From: Stichopus chloronotus
Taxonomy: Eukaryota > Echinodermata > Holothuroidea > Aspidochirotida > Stichopodidae
NCBI GenBank assembly: GCA_021234535.1
Contig: CM037843.1
Coordinates: 17,453,911-17,517,910, forward strand
Reading direction: 5' to 3'
DNA: 64,000 bases
The notes under the pieces are model-generated. The model had not been told where the DNA came from, made no database searches, and worked only from the letters and a program-made list of their open reading frames with translations. Of this stretch, positions 53,501-61,690 are shown one piece after another (position 1 is the first letter of the stretch; every line of letters starts with the position of its first letter). The position numbers and the translations under genes are program-made.

Positions 53501-56500
53501 TCCAGTCCTTAGACAAAGTTTTCTGTTGGTTTTCTTTCGTTATACTGTGACAGAATATCTGCACTGCAACACCTGGGATATAACTTTAGGCTTGGGGGAC
53601 ACTGATACTTTTAAAGTCTAATACTCGCAGCCTGAATAGCCATGACTCTAAAGCTACTTGCGACTCCTACATGGCATTGGTCTTAGTGATGTCGTAGCTT
53701 ACCACTTACACGTAATGTGTTATATTTTGAGCAGGAATTAATATCATGTAAACCATGTAAGGCCCCAAACAGTGTTGGTCGTTTAGAATCGGGTTTCTTA
53801 CTAACAGTAAATTGTCAGGCATGGGCTTAATTAGGCATAGGCCTAATTGGGAAACAAGAAATATAAAAGGCCAACTAGATTTTAACATAATAGTTTAATA
53901 AACTTTGAAAAGAACACAAATTCAAAGAACACAAGAAACAATCTTCAAGAATAGTTTTAATTGTTTTAAAAATTTTACAGGAGTAGTGACTTCAGGGAAA
54001 GTGGAGTTGAGTCTCCTGGCCAGGAGTTGTGACTCTGAAGTCAAGTCAAGTAACCTGTCCAAGCCTCATAAGTTTGTTTGTGCTGTTTACATAATGCACA
54101 CTTAAACATCATCAATACAATGGTTGTATGTTTGTTGTGGTAGTAGTCTTTCATCAACTGCCTTCTTGTTCTTGAAACTTAGTTCACCACATTTCCTTAT
54201 GTTCTTGCAGTGTGCAATAGAACGCTGACACGAACTATCATACTAAGACATTGACTTGCTTTCCCACTAGCCAACATTAATTACAGAGTAATTAAAGTAC
54301 AAACATGATTCTCATTCAAATTTACCACCCTAAATTTTACTTCTCAGATATTAGTCACATGCAGTCACTGTTTTCAAATCCAACCTATCACTGATGTGGT
54401 GTTTATCTGTGAGATCAGTAAATTAATTCACAGAAAATTCCCTCACATATCACATCAGTATTAAAAACATGTGTACCAGTGTGTATGTAAGTGAAACAGA
54501 AAGCAACCAGTGCTAAGTTAGAATGTCAGAAGCTGGTCCTGTTATATTCAGTGACCTGACTTTGTAAATGTTCATTACATGGGTGGAGTTTATTGGGACT
54601 TTGTGAGGGAGATTAGTGTTCAATATGCACAACAAAAAGTTGTGACTTGACTTACACTGTTTCAAATGGGAATTGGCTAGATAACCTTGTAATGTCTGTA
54701 GTTGTGATGTAGAGGTTGTGAAACCACAATTGTGGATGCAAATTTCTGCTTCAAGATGTCCCTCAAATCTAAGCCATAGTAACTTAGCAACCAAAGTTTC
54801 CAAACTATCATATGAACTATTGTAGCCTACTTATACCAAATTTAATGGCCATCGGTGATAAAACGCTCTTGCTTCATACATGAAACCATTCATACAGTAT
54901 TGCCCCCTTTTTTCCCCTATGTATTTTGGTTTTCTGCTCTTAAAATATTAATATGGCAGAACAAAACATGCTGATGAGTCACCTGCAAAGTACTTGACCA
55001 TAGGTCGTTATACATGTCTCTGTCAACTATCAGACAAAGCGGGGTAGGAAAGCTTCCTCAGTTAAGTAATATTTGTGTATTTAATCTAGCTAGCCTCCCT
55101 CTCCTTTCTTCTTTTTTTGCCAACCTCCTCAGTCTAGCCCCTTCCCCCCCCCCAAAAAAAAAGAAGGAATGTGGCAAACCTGCATATTCCCGTAGAAATG
55201 TGATCAGCAACATTGCTTGAAAACTGCAAAGAGATTCAACTATGTGATTTGTCTGTGAAATAATTTGTGTCCTTTTACACCTGACCTGCTTTTGTTTCAT
55301 CTCAGGAGCATTTTGTTTTTTCTTATAACAGATTTGGCAAGGAGACCGCCCTTTTTTTTTTTTTTTTTTTTTTTCGTCCTTCCTGTTTCACATCAATAAT
55401 TGAAAGAGTTTGACATGAGTTGAGTTTGATGTCTGGGATTTTGCCATCCATTAAATCAGAGACATTAGATCAGACTTGACTCACAGGTCACAAAAAAGTG
55501 AGGACACACCTCCGCGATTTTGTAATTTGATATGTAGGGTGGGTGAAGGCAGGACCAATTAACTCTTACACTGCTAGTCGGTGACACCGGAGGCCATCGG
55601 GGGCGAGGACAGATTTCAAAATCTGTTGCAACTCATCCAATGTTAAATTATCTTGATTCAAACTATGACAACTTTCAACCTCCAGTCTGAGGTACTTCGT
55701 CGTTGACCCACATTTTGGAAGTCTGTGGAAGAAGTCTGTGAAGAAGGTTAAAGGACAAGCGTTAAGTGGGTTGTTCTGCTGGAACAAGAAACAAATCCTC
55801 TGTTTGGAATTTGTAGGCATGATTAAAATGTGCATACTAATATAACCAGAATGATGGTTGGAAACATTTGATTGAATTCCTCTGGAGTGATGGAGTAGGA
55901 AGGGATATCAGGTGGTTCTGTCTTTGGAGTAATTGGTCAGGGAAGGAGGGTGTAGGAGATGGTTAGGGGTTCACTTTTACAATCACCTTCGGGTAGGTTT
56001 GAAGTAAGCAGATATATGTGTCCTCGTTTAAAATTAAAAAAATTAAAAATAAAATATAAACTAACAACTTTTTAGTTTTTTCCTCAACCATTTATGTTAC
56101 ATTTCTCTGTAAAACATGACACAGAGTGACATTGTTCCACGAAAATGAGGCACACAGGGCGCAGGAAAGTTGCCGAAATCCAAACGACGATGTCTTTGCA
56201 TTGAAAGTGAAATCCTAGCAGAGTAGGAAGTATGCTTGACATTAATGGACAGATCTGAGGTCAAATTAATGGTACCACAATTATGACACAAACCGTGGAA
56301 GGATGTAATTCATTAATCATAAGTAATGTGGTTATTCTCTGTATTTTGTGGTCAGTTTTCTAAATGTCTGAGAACATGGTAACTTACAAAGATGATGATT
56401 AATGAGTCCTGGCAGATTTTGGAGAGCTTTTTCCTCTCTTCAGACTGTCATCAACAACACCTGCCATTCTCCCCAGCATGTCTCTCAGTATTCTCTGGGA

Positions 56501-58334
56501 TTGTTCATTGTATCATAACGAGAAATTTCATGTGTATTGTAGATGATAGAATGCCAGCCAAAGCCTTGGTTGTTATAGGTCCTGCCCCCTCCTCACCCAA
56601 CTCCACCACCCTTTTTATGGTCATCTTGTGTCGACAACTTTTTTTAGGTCACTGTGTTTACCCATTGATCATTACATACAGTATATATCATAATAAGTCT
56701 CTTCTAAAATTGTGTAAAGTGACTGTTCTTTCTCCTCCCCCCCCCCCCACAACAAGATCAGATGATTGATTTTAAATTGGTTTCAAAAGTAATGATGTAC
56801 TGAAGCAACATTTTTTTGTACAAAATCACAGCTTCAGGTTATTTCTTCATCGCTATTTTAAATCTAGTTTTCTTTAGACCTTTTTCGTACGTCATCCTAC
56901 CATTGGTGGCATCAGTTATTGGCACAAGAACTTGGTGGGGTACTCTTATGACCAAATTATTAAAATTACAGATAGTATGTGATTTGGAGAAAGCCACCGA
57001 AAGTACTGTGTGAATTTTACAGTATATTGGCGAGTATGATTAAGAAACATATGTCCGTGTGCCATCACTTTAAAAAAAAATGTGGACTCTTCATTTTTCT
57101 GTAATTATTGATAGTTATTTTACTTGTTATGTTCAGATGAAAATGGCCAAAGTATTCAATTTAAAAATTAGTATGTATTCTTATAGATACCAAAAATTTT
57201 ACAAAGACATCTCTGAAAAGTCATTTATGATGTCAGTTGTTGCCAAGGCTCAAGGTCTGCGATGTCAACATTATTTTCAGTCACATGTCACAGAATGATC
57301 ACACTTTAGGACTAATTTGAGAGTCTTGGGAGATCTTTTTCCCCAAAACCCTCCCCCTCCCCGCCCATCATCCCATGCCATCTGCTACCTATGAGTTGAA
57401 ACATTTGTGCAACCTGGAAAAAGTGAAAGGTGATGATTAAATTAAGGCAGATTCCCGCCAGAGATCCCAGAGCGAGCTTGTCCACCAAGTTTCACCCTTA
57501 GTGCACCCAGATGTGTGTCACTCCTGTTGCGCAGTATTAGTAATATTACATAAATGACTTATGCTGTTTCAGTTTCCTATAATTTTTCCATCCCAACACC
57601 CCCCTCCCCCTTCTCAAACTCAGAGAAAAAGAAATTTCATTGAAAGGCAAATGAAGCAATTTGTAGTTCCACTTTTGGTAGCTAAATGGTGTCTATGCTT
57701 ATCCTCTAGGGTATGGATAAAACGTTGAAAATGCTTCACAATTTCTGAGGTTAGGCTTGCAATGTTCATTTCTGAGAAAGTGTATTCCCATGCTCCTAAC
57801 AGGTTCCAGTGTCAGGTAATTGTAAATTTTTGTCTTGAGACCATAATATGATAGTGCACTCTAAGGTGATCTACATTTGCAAGATTTTCTAAATTAAATT
57901 ATGACCTCAAACTCTCAAAGTGATGTGGTACTATTCCAGCCAGAGTTTCATAACTTATGGGTCACTTGTTTCCAGGTTTGCTTGTAAATATTTTGCCCTG
58001 TGATTTTAAAATTTTGAGGCTGAGTATAAGGCAGTATGCAGTCATTACCAATGCCAGCGTGAACATTCATGGTGATCATTGCCAGCTATTTTCCTGCGTC
58101 ATTTCAGCATTTAATTAAAAGTTTCAGAAGTTTTTTTAAAAAATGTACTGAAAATACTTGGGACAGAAATTTTGCCCTTATTTACTTTTTTTTGTCATAA
58201 GTTCCATAATTTCCTAATTATCAATCTATATTTTGCTTCCTCTCTATTTTATAGCAAACCTTTGGAGGAAATGCTTGAAAACTTTATGGAAGCCATCAAC
58301 AGAATTAAGACGTACAATGTACTTTCAACAGAAG
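32441..58334 (+). CDS. MRPL4: MRPL4, mitochondrial ribosomal protein uL4m (3' end missing)
   Basis: Eight coding exons join in consistent phase: 32441-32503, 35293-35359, 36120-36279, 38228-38279, 38777-38894, 40407-40564, 42198-42256 and 58255-58334, giving about 253 residues. Family landmarks in order are LADLHPDVF-like [18 protein letters not shown] (86-101), the rRNA-binding loop [19 protein letters not shown] (127-145), GPRG-like PPRGGR (159-164), [11 protein letters not shown] and WGKSVLFVD. uL4m is a structural protein of the mitochondrial large subunit; its loop reaches the exit tunnel. Residues 1-43 are basic and Ser/Cys-rich with no acidic residue until near 40, fitting a mitochondrial presequence. 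An in-frame ATG at 32354 could extend the N terminus by 29 residues. Human MRPL4 is 311 residues, so the last ~55-60 are not in view. Confidence 0.95.
32504..35292 (+). other. MRPL4 intron 1
   Basis: 2.8 kb of AT-rich intron. The only recognisable content is the AGGTCA-type repeat cluster listed at 34230-34540; other reading frames are short and unsupported. Confidence 0.7.
34230..34540 (+). repeat. ~145-bp AGGTCA-type repeat, two units
   Basis: Two units with tatctcaagat and tatctcaagaagg 144 bases apart. The first carries a perfect AGGTCA-A-AGGTCA direct repeat at 34356-34368. Same family and orientation as 61080-61690. Lies in MRPL4 intron 1. Confidence 0.75.
35293..35359 (+). CDS. MRPL4: MRPL4 coding exon 2
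   Basis: Encodes [20 protein letters not shown] and the start of the next residues, still presequence-like; VQFV resembles the LQFV start of vertebrate MRPL4. Acceptor cactcag, donor gcag/gtaaat, phase 1 out. A second possible acceptor at 35311 (ttccag) would shorten it by six codons in phase 1, which would not match exon 1. Confidence 0.78.
36120..36279 (+). CDS. MRPL4: MRPL4 coding exon 3
   Basis: Encodes residues 44-97 in part, with [20 protein letters not shown] and [12 protein letters not shown], clear uL4m signatures. Phase 1 in, phase 2 out at gtaaac. Confidence 0.93.
37528..38015. mobile_element. Large foldback element with about 128-bp arms
   Basis: The left arm (37528-37654) and right arm (37886-38015) are inverted copies at roughly 75-80% identity by eye. 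Paired landmarks are aacagagttt/aaactctgtt, ttattgaccat/atggtcaatta, gatctgtgacgtagtcgacgcccaactctgattca and its complement. The spacer is about 230 bases. No transposase is encoded. It sits in MRPL4 intron 3, and the transcript could fold it into long double-stranded RNA. Confidence 0.75.
38228..38279 (+). CDS. MRPL4: MRPL4 coding exon 4
   Basis: A 52-base exon completing Arg97 and encoding [17 protein letters not shown]. Acceptor cttctctcttcag, donor gtaagt. Confidence 0.92.
38777..38894 (+). CDS. MRPL4: MRPL4 coding exon 5
   Basis: Encodes the most conserved part of the family: [23 protein letters not shown] and SIRSPIW. The acceptor at cacgtcag gives exactly the family spacing between the WQK helix and KTRAE. 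Donor gtaggt, phase 1. Confidence 0.95.
39000..40406 (+). other. Bulk of MRPL4 intron 5
   Basis: A-rich intron sequence. A 117-codon frame on the - strand (40358-40005) encodes hydrophobic stretches, but this is expected of A/T-rich DNA and no family is recognised. Confidence 0.6.
40407..40564 (+). CDS. MRPL4: MRPL4 coding exon 6
   Basis: Encodes residues 154-206: [20 protein letters not shown], then KVALTVKLAQD-like [20 protein letters not shown]. Acceptor tctcttttggtag, donor cag/gtgagt. Confidence 0.94.
40565..42197 (+). other. MRPL4 intron 6
   Basis: AT-rich intron with nothing recognised beyond a short direct repeat (taattatggtgctaat near 41788 and 41834) flanking a gtttc run. Confidence 0.6.
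42198..42256 (+). CDS. MRPL4: MRPL4 coding exon 7
   Basis: Encodes [19 protein letters not shown] (residues 207-225) and two bases of the next codon. Acceptor tttatag, donor gtaagt. Confidence 0.93.
42457..42503. repeat. (GAAT)11 LINE 3' tail
   Basis: Eleven uninterrupted GAAT units end the LINE. CR1-related elements finish in short tandem repeats rather than poly(A). Confidence 0.9.
42645..45517 (-). pseudogene. LINE ORF2 (endonuclease-reverse transcriptase), one frameshift
   Basis: Starting with ATG at 45517, the first part (to 44306) is an AP-type endonuclease with SWNVQS, METW, GDSNIH and LSDHYPI. The second (to 42645) is reverse transcriptase with [35 protein letters not shown] and YADD, all catalytic aspartates present, then the CR1-type C terminus. 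The two are in different frames; a single-base loss between about 44331 and 44309 accounts for it. Apart from this shift the protein is about 955 residues and intact. Confidence 0.88.
45517..46764 (-). pseudogene. LINE ORF1 (nucleic-acid-binding protein), one stop codon
   Basis: The - strand frame of 416 codons starts at MATTVEALN and ends LN-TGA at 45517. It is broken only by an in-frame TGA at 46084-46086; the frame continues unchanged on both sides. The N terminus has a PHD-like cysteine cluster ([21 protein letters not shown]); the C-terminal part has a CCHC knuckle [14 protein letters not shown] and a second Cys/His cluster [13 protein letters not shown], as in LINE gag-like proteins that coat the RNA. 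A CGA-to-TGA transition would explain the stop. Confidence 0.85.
50540..51007 (-). other. Unrecognised 155-codon open frame
   Basis: The longest - strand frame in the window that is neither LINE nor low-complexity, from [14 protein letters not shown] to a TAG. It contains [19 protein letters not shown] and several Cys and Trp residues, and no motif I know. By chance roughly one frame of this length is expected in 64 kb of such DNA, so it may be noise or a decayed element. It is antisense to MRPL4. Confidence 0.25.
51151..51545 (-). pseudogene. Possible decayed coding fragment, two frames
   Basis: Two adjoining - strand frames are GC-richer than their flanks. The first (about 51545-51385) includes [20 protein letters not shown] then [10 protein letters not shown] and a stop; the second (51375-51151) includes [20 protein letters not shown]. 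The first weakly recalls the V..AW..LP..LI ending of pogo/CENP-B-like transposases, but I cannot confirm a family. No usable gene structure is seen. Confidence 0.3.
55352..55374. repeat. Poly-T run
   Basis: Twenty-three consecutive T residues, equivalent to poly(A) on the - strand. No obvious retroposed sequence adjoins it. Confidence 0.85.
58255..58334 (+). CDS. MRPL4: MRPL4 coding exon 8
   Basis: After a 16-kb intron the frame resumes in the right phase with [20 protein letters not shown] (vertebrate: EEM...EATSRLKTFNLI). Acceptor ctctctattttatag, donor gaag/gtaggc, phase 1. The next exon should begin with a Gly codon then LNV-like sequence; I did not find it before 64000. Confidence 0.88.
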
Positions 58335-58614
58335 GTAGGCATGGCTAATTGTGTGCCATATATGTACTACATTCAAGAAAACAAAACGTCTTCAGTGGTC
58401 ATAACAAGAGCTGTCATCCAGAAGGCCACCCTCAGTTTAGGCAAATTTGCTTAATCACATTACATGACAATTTAGGAAATAATAATACAGGACTGAATAT
58501 CTGATGGTCTTAGATCCCTCAGACAACATCATGAGGGTGATGCCTCTAGAGGATTAATTGACTCTGTTGTTCAGTATTGGTTCTGTCTTGTTCTGTGGTG
58601 CTGTCAATCTGTGT

Positions 58615-59218
58615 GGTGCTTACAAGTACAGAATGGGTTGTGGTAATATTGACCTGCGTGGCTTTGTCAGTAGTGTAATGGATCTGTCTTCTTCTGTGGT
58701 AGTGTGGTTCTGTGTATTGCAAGCCATGTACAAAATTATTTGATAAACCTGGATTATCAGTTGATAAACCAGGTTTATTAACCAATAAACTTGCTTTATT
58801 GGTCAAAAAACCTGGTCATCAGTCTGATAAACAATGTATATTAATCAAAAAACCAAGATTACCCATTGATAAACCTGGTTTATCAAATCGAAAAACAGGC
58901 TTTATCAGTCGATTAACCAGGTTTATCAATGGAGGAATGCTCAATAACTCAAAAAACCATGTTTTTTTTTTAATTGATAAACCAGGTTTATCAACTTTTT
59001 AAGTAAGAAACTCAATAAATCTGTTTTGGTTTATCAACTTTTTACGTAAGAAACTCAATTTAACGTGGTTTTTCAACCATTAAACTTTGTATATCCAATA
59101 AAACTTGGCTTATCAGTCGATAGGCCTGGTATCTCAACTGATAAACCAGATTTACTGACTGAATTACTGGTCATTTGGCTTGCCATATGCATGCGGTGCT
59201 TACAAGTACAGAATGGGT
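58615..59218 (+). repeat. Composite repeat: palindromic array flanked by 24-bp direct repeats
   Basis: The 24-base word starting ggtgcttacaagtacag occurs at 58615-58638 and again at 59195-59218, each followed or preceded by related tctgtcttgttctgtg sequence. Between them lies the palindromic array. The layout suggests a duplicated flank or a single composite element. Confidence 0.65.
58740..58928. repeat. 21-bp palindromic-unit tandem array
   Basis: Nine units of exactly 21 bases follow one another without gaps. The consensus is close to ttgataaacc-t-ggtttatcaa, itself a palindrome about its central base. Unit 7 (58866-58886) matches it perfectly; unit 3 (58782-58802) has both ends changed together, ccaataaa and tttattgg, so pairing is kept. 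Degenerate copies continue to about 59160. In one frame it translates as repeats of DKPGLS, which is not taken as a gene. Confidence 0.85.
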
Positions 59219-61001
59219 CTGTCTTGTTCTGTGTTAGTGCAGATCTATGTGACCGGGTCAGACTGCCTTGTTTTGTGGTAGCATGTAATTATGTGGATTT
59301 TGTGTCAGTAGTCTGATAGAAGTTTATCACTGGTACAGTGATCCCATGGGTCCTCATGGCTTGTACAGTTACAGTAGTGAGTTGTTTTCCATTTTTGTTT
59401 GTGGGAGATACAAGAATGTCTAGTTTAACTGTTCAATGGTTCTAATGGATAAATTTGATTTGCAAAGTTTTTACCTATCAACATGTAAAATTTTGTTTGG
59501 TTATCGACCCTTTGGGTCTTAGCAGTTGGTATACATTGTTTGGTACATTGACCTCAGGGGTTTTGTTAACGTTCTATCTAGTATATTCTCATTACTCTGA
59601 AATTGCTTAATTTCACTCATCTCTTTTTCAAAGCCATTCAATTATTTCAATGAAACCATCGATGTAAAGAAATTATCTCGTTGCTTGTGCTTGTCACATT
59701 TTCATGCAAATTTGTTCACTCATCATTAATCCATCAAGATCATTAAAACTTATTCCTCCAGTTGGGATGAGTGCACAGTTTGAGATCGCTTGTCTCTCAA
59801 GCTCCCTCATTCTTCATCTTCTTCATCTCCCTGTGTGATTTGCCCTTCCAGTAACCCTGGTTCCATTCTTAGATCTCTCATTTCAAGGATACCCTGGATG
59901 ATGCTGCTTTCCCTCTTACACGTTTGTTCTCCTTGCCTGCTCTTCAATTAGTAGCGAAGGTTCCTATTGTTTTCTCTAGCTCTCTGGTCACCATAGCAAC
60001 AAGGACAGGTGCTGAACCTCAGCATGTGAGATTCTTCTCGTCGGCATCTTAGTTTTCAGTCTGTTTTCACGTTGTTAGAAGCAACCCGCCACAACACTAA
60101 AGACATACATTTCTCTTTGCACTGAGTCCATTCTACTTCTTTCACTACGTGTTCTGTCAAGTTGAAGTTTAATACATTGTCATGAGAATCATGTTGCACG
60201 CATTTTAGTTCAGTGTTTTTCTTTTTCTCTCAAAATGTGCTTTAAACATGCATCTTGCAAATAAACCAAGATTCGCAACTGACTTAACACGAACACCCCT
60301 GACAAAACATGAGCAAATCCATGAAGTTTTTGGGAAGGAAGAAATTTCCTTCTCCCAGACGACGAAAATTTGAGTATTCAAATCCTAGACATGTACTTAT
60401 CATGCCTATAATAACTGCACCCAAAAGCAGTTCTAGCACCTGCATCCTTTAAGTGTAGCATCACCCTGACTTGGCTTTCGCCGGAGTCTCTCACAATGTG
60501 TTGATTATTGTGTGTCTGTATTTCACCCTCTGAGTGAAAGATTAGTATTAAAGAAACCTTGATTATTGTTGTGCCCTTTTCTAATTAATTATCATGTACT
60601 GTTCTGTATGATTAAATTACAAGTTCTTCCTTGCTCCTTTGAGTAATTTGCACTAGAATATGGCGTTGTATTGACTCCGAGAATTTTTCGACCAAAATCC
60701 TAAGAGATAGGTGATTTGCTGGTCGTAGTCTTTGCAGATTGCATTTTTATGTCTCGTTTAAAGGAGACTACAGAAATTTTGGTGTAGTCCTTTGACTCAG
60801 TCATTCATTCTTACAGGCTGCAGATCATCCAATTTGGTACTTTCAATATTATATTAGTTCACTGGCATATATCCAGGATTTTGTGACATTGTAGACGCCA
60901 GTGGATCGCCATCCTAAGGGAGGGTTCCAAGGGAAATGGAGTATCACCCTCCCTTTTTGATTCCTTGCCGAAGGTAAAGTGAATCTATGCAATGGTGATG
61001 T

Positions 61002-61028
61002 TGTGTGTGTATGTGTGTGTGTGTATGT
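61002..61028. repeat. GT microsatellite
   Basis: An alternating GT run interrupted by two ATs. Confidence 0.9.
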
Positions 61029-61079
61029 GATGCCTTGCATGTACACACAATGTCTCAAGAAAGGCAAGGTCAAGGGTTG

Positions 61080-61690
61080 TTTGAGGTCACCAGAGGTATA
61101 ATGTGAAAATCTTGTAAACACAATATTTCAAGAAGGGTAATCTTGACTGATGTCATAGGTAGTGTGTGGGTTGGTCATAGTGAGTAGTTGATCCCTCTTG
61201 TTTTTGGTGGAGGTCAAAGGTCATTTGAGGTAACCTGCGGTCAAATTGTGAAATCCTTGTAAACACTGTATAAACACTATATCTCAAGAAACATAGCCTT
61301 GAATAATGTCATACTTGGTGTGTGGGGTTGGTCATATTAAGTTGATGGTCCCTACTATTTTGGTAGAGGTCAAATGTCGTTTGAGGTCACCAGGGGTCAA
61401 AATGTGAAAACCTTGTAAGTACAGTATCTCAAGAAGGGTAATCTTGACTAATGTCATACTTAGTGTGTGGGTTGGGCATATGAGTAGATGGTCTCTACTG
61501 CTTTTGGTGAAGGTCAAAAGAGGTCAAACTGAAAACCTTGTAAACACTGCTTTCCAAGAAGCTTAATCCTGACTAATTTCATACATAGTGTGTGGGTCGT
61601 TCATAGTGAGTAAATGATTCCCATTGATTTTGATGAAGGTCAAATTTCATTTGCAGTCACCAGAGGTCAAATTGTGAAAACATTTAAAAC
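61080..61690 (+). repeat. ~145-bp AGGTCA-type repeat cluster, about four units
   Basis: Equivalent points (caagaag...) lie at 61131, 61287, 61432 and 61557; steps are 156, 145 and 125 because of small indels. Each unit has gtcatacttagtgtgtggg, ggtggaggtcaaaggtcat, gaggtcaccaga and cttgtaaacac. It includes AGGTCA-A-AGGTCA at 61211-61223 and AGGTCA-AAAG-AGGTCA at 61511-61526. Same family as 34230-34540 and, inverted, 30090-30660. Confidence 0.82.

Larger units (their letters stand above)
42257..58254 (+). other. MRPL4 intron 7 (16 kb)
   Basis: This intron interrupts the codon for residue 226 and accounts for most of the gene's length. About 4.5 kb of it is an antisense LINE. From 47011 on I see no confirmed gene: a 23-base T run at 55352-55374, C-runs (55145, 56740), and a cluster of protein-like but unrecognised - strand frames at 50540-51545. 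Confidence 0.8.

Noticed and set aside
58712..59002. 96-codon + strand frame with DKPGLS repeats
   Set aside because: The repeat is 21 bp (seven codons), so open frames follow from the unit length; the palindromic DNA pattern is the better explanation.
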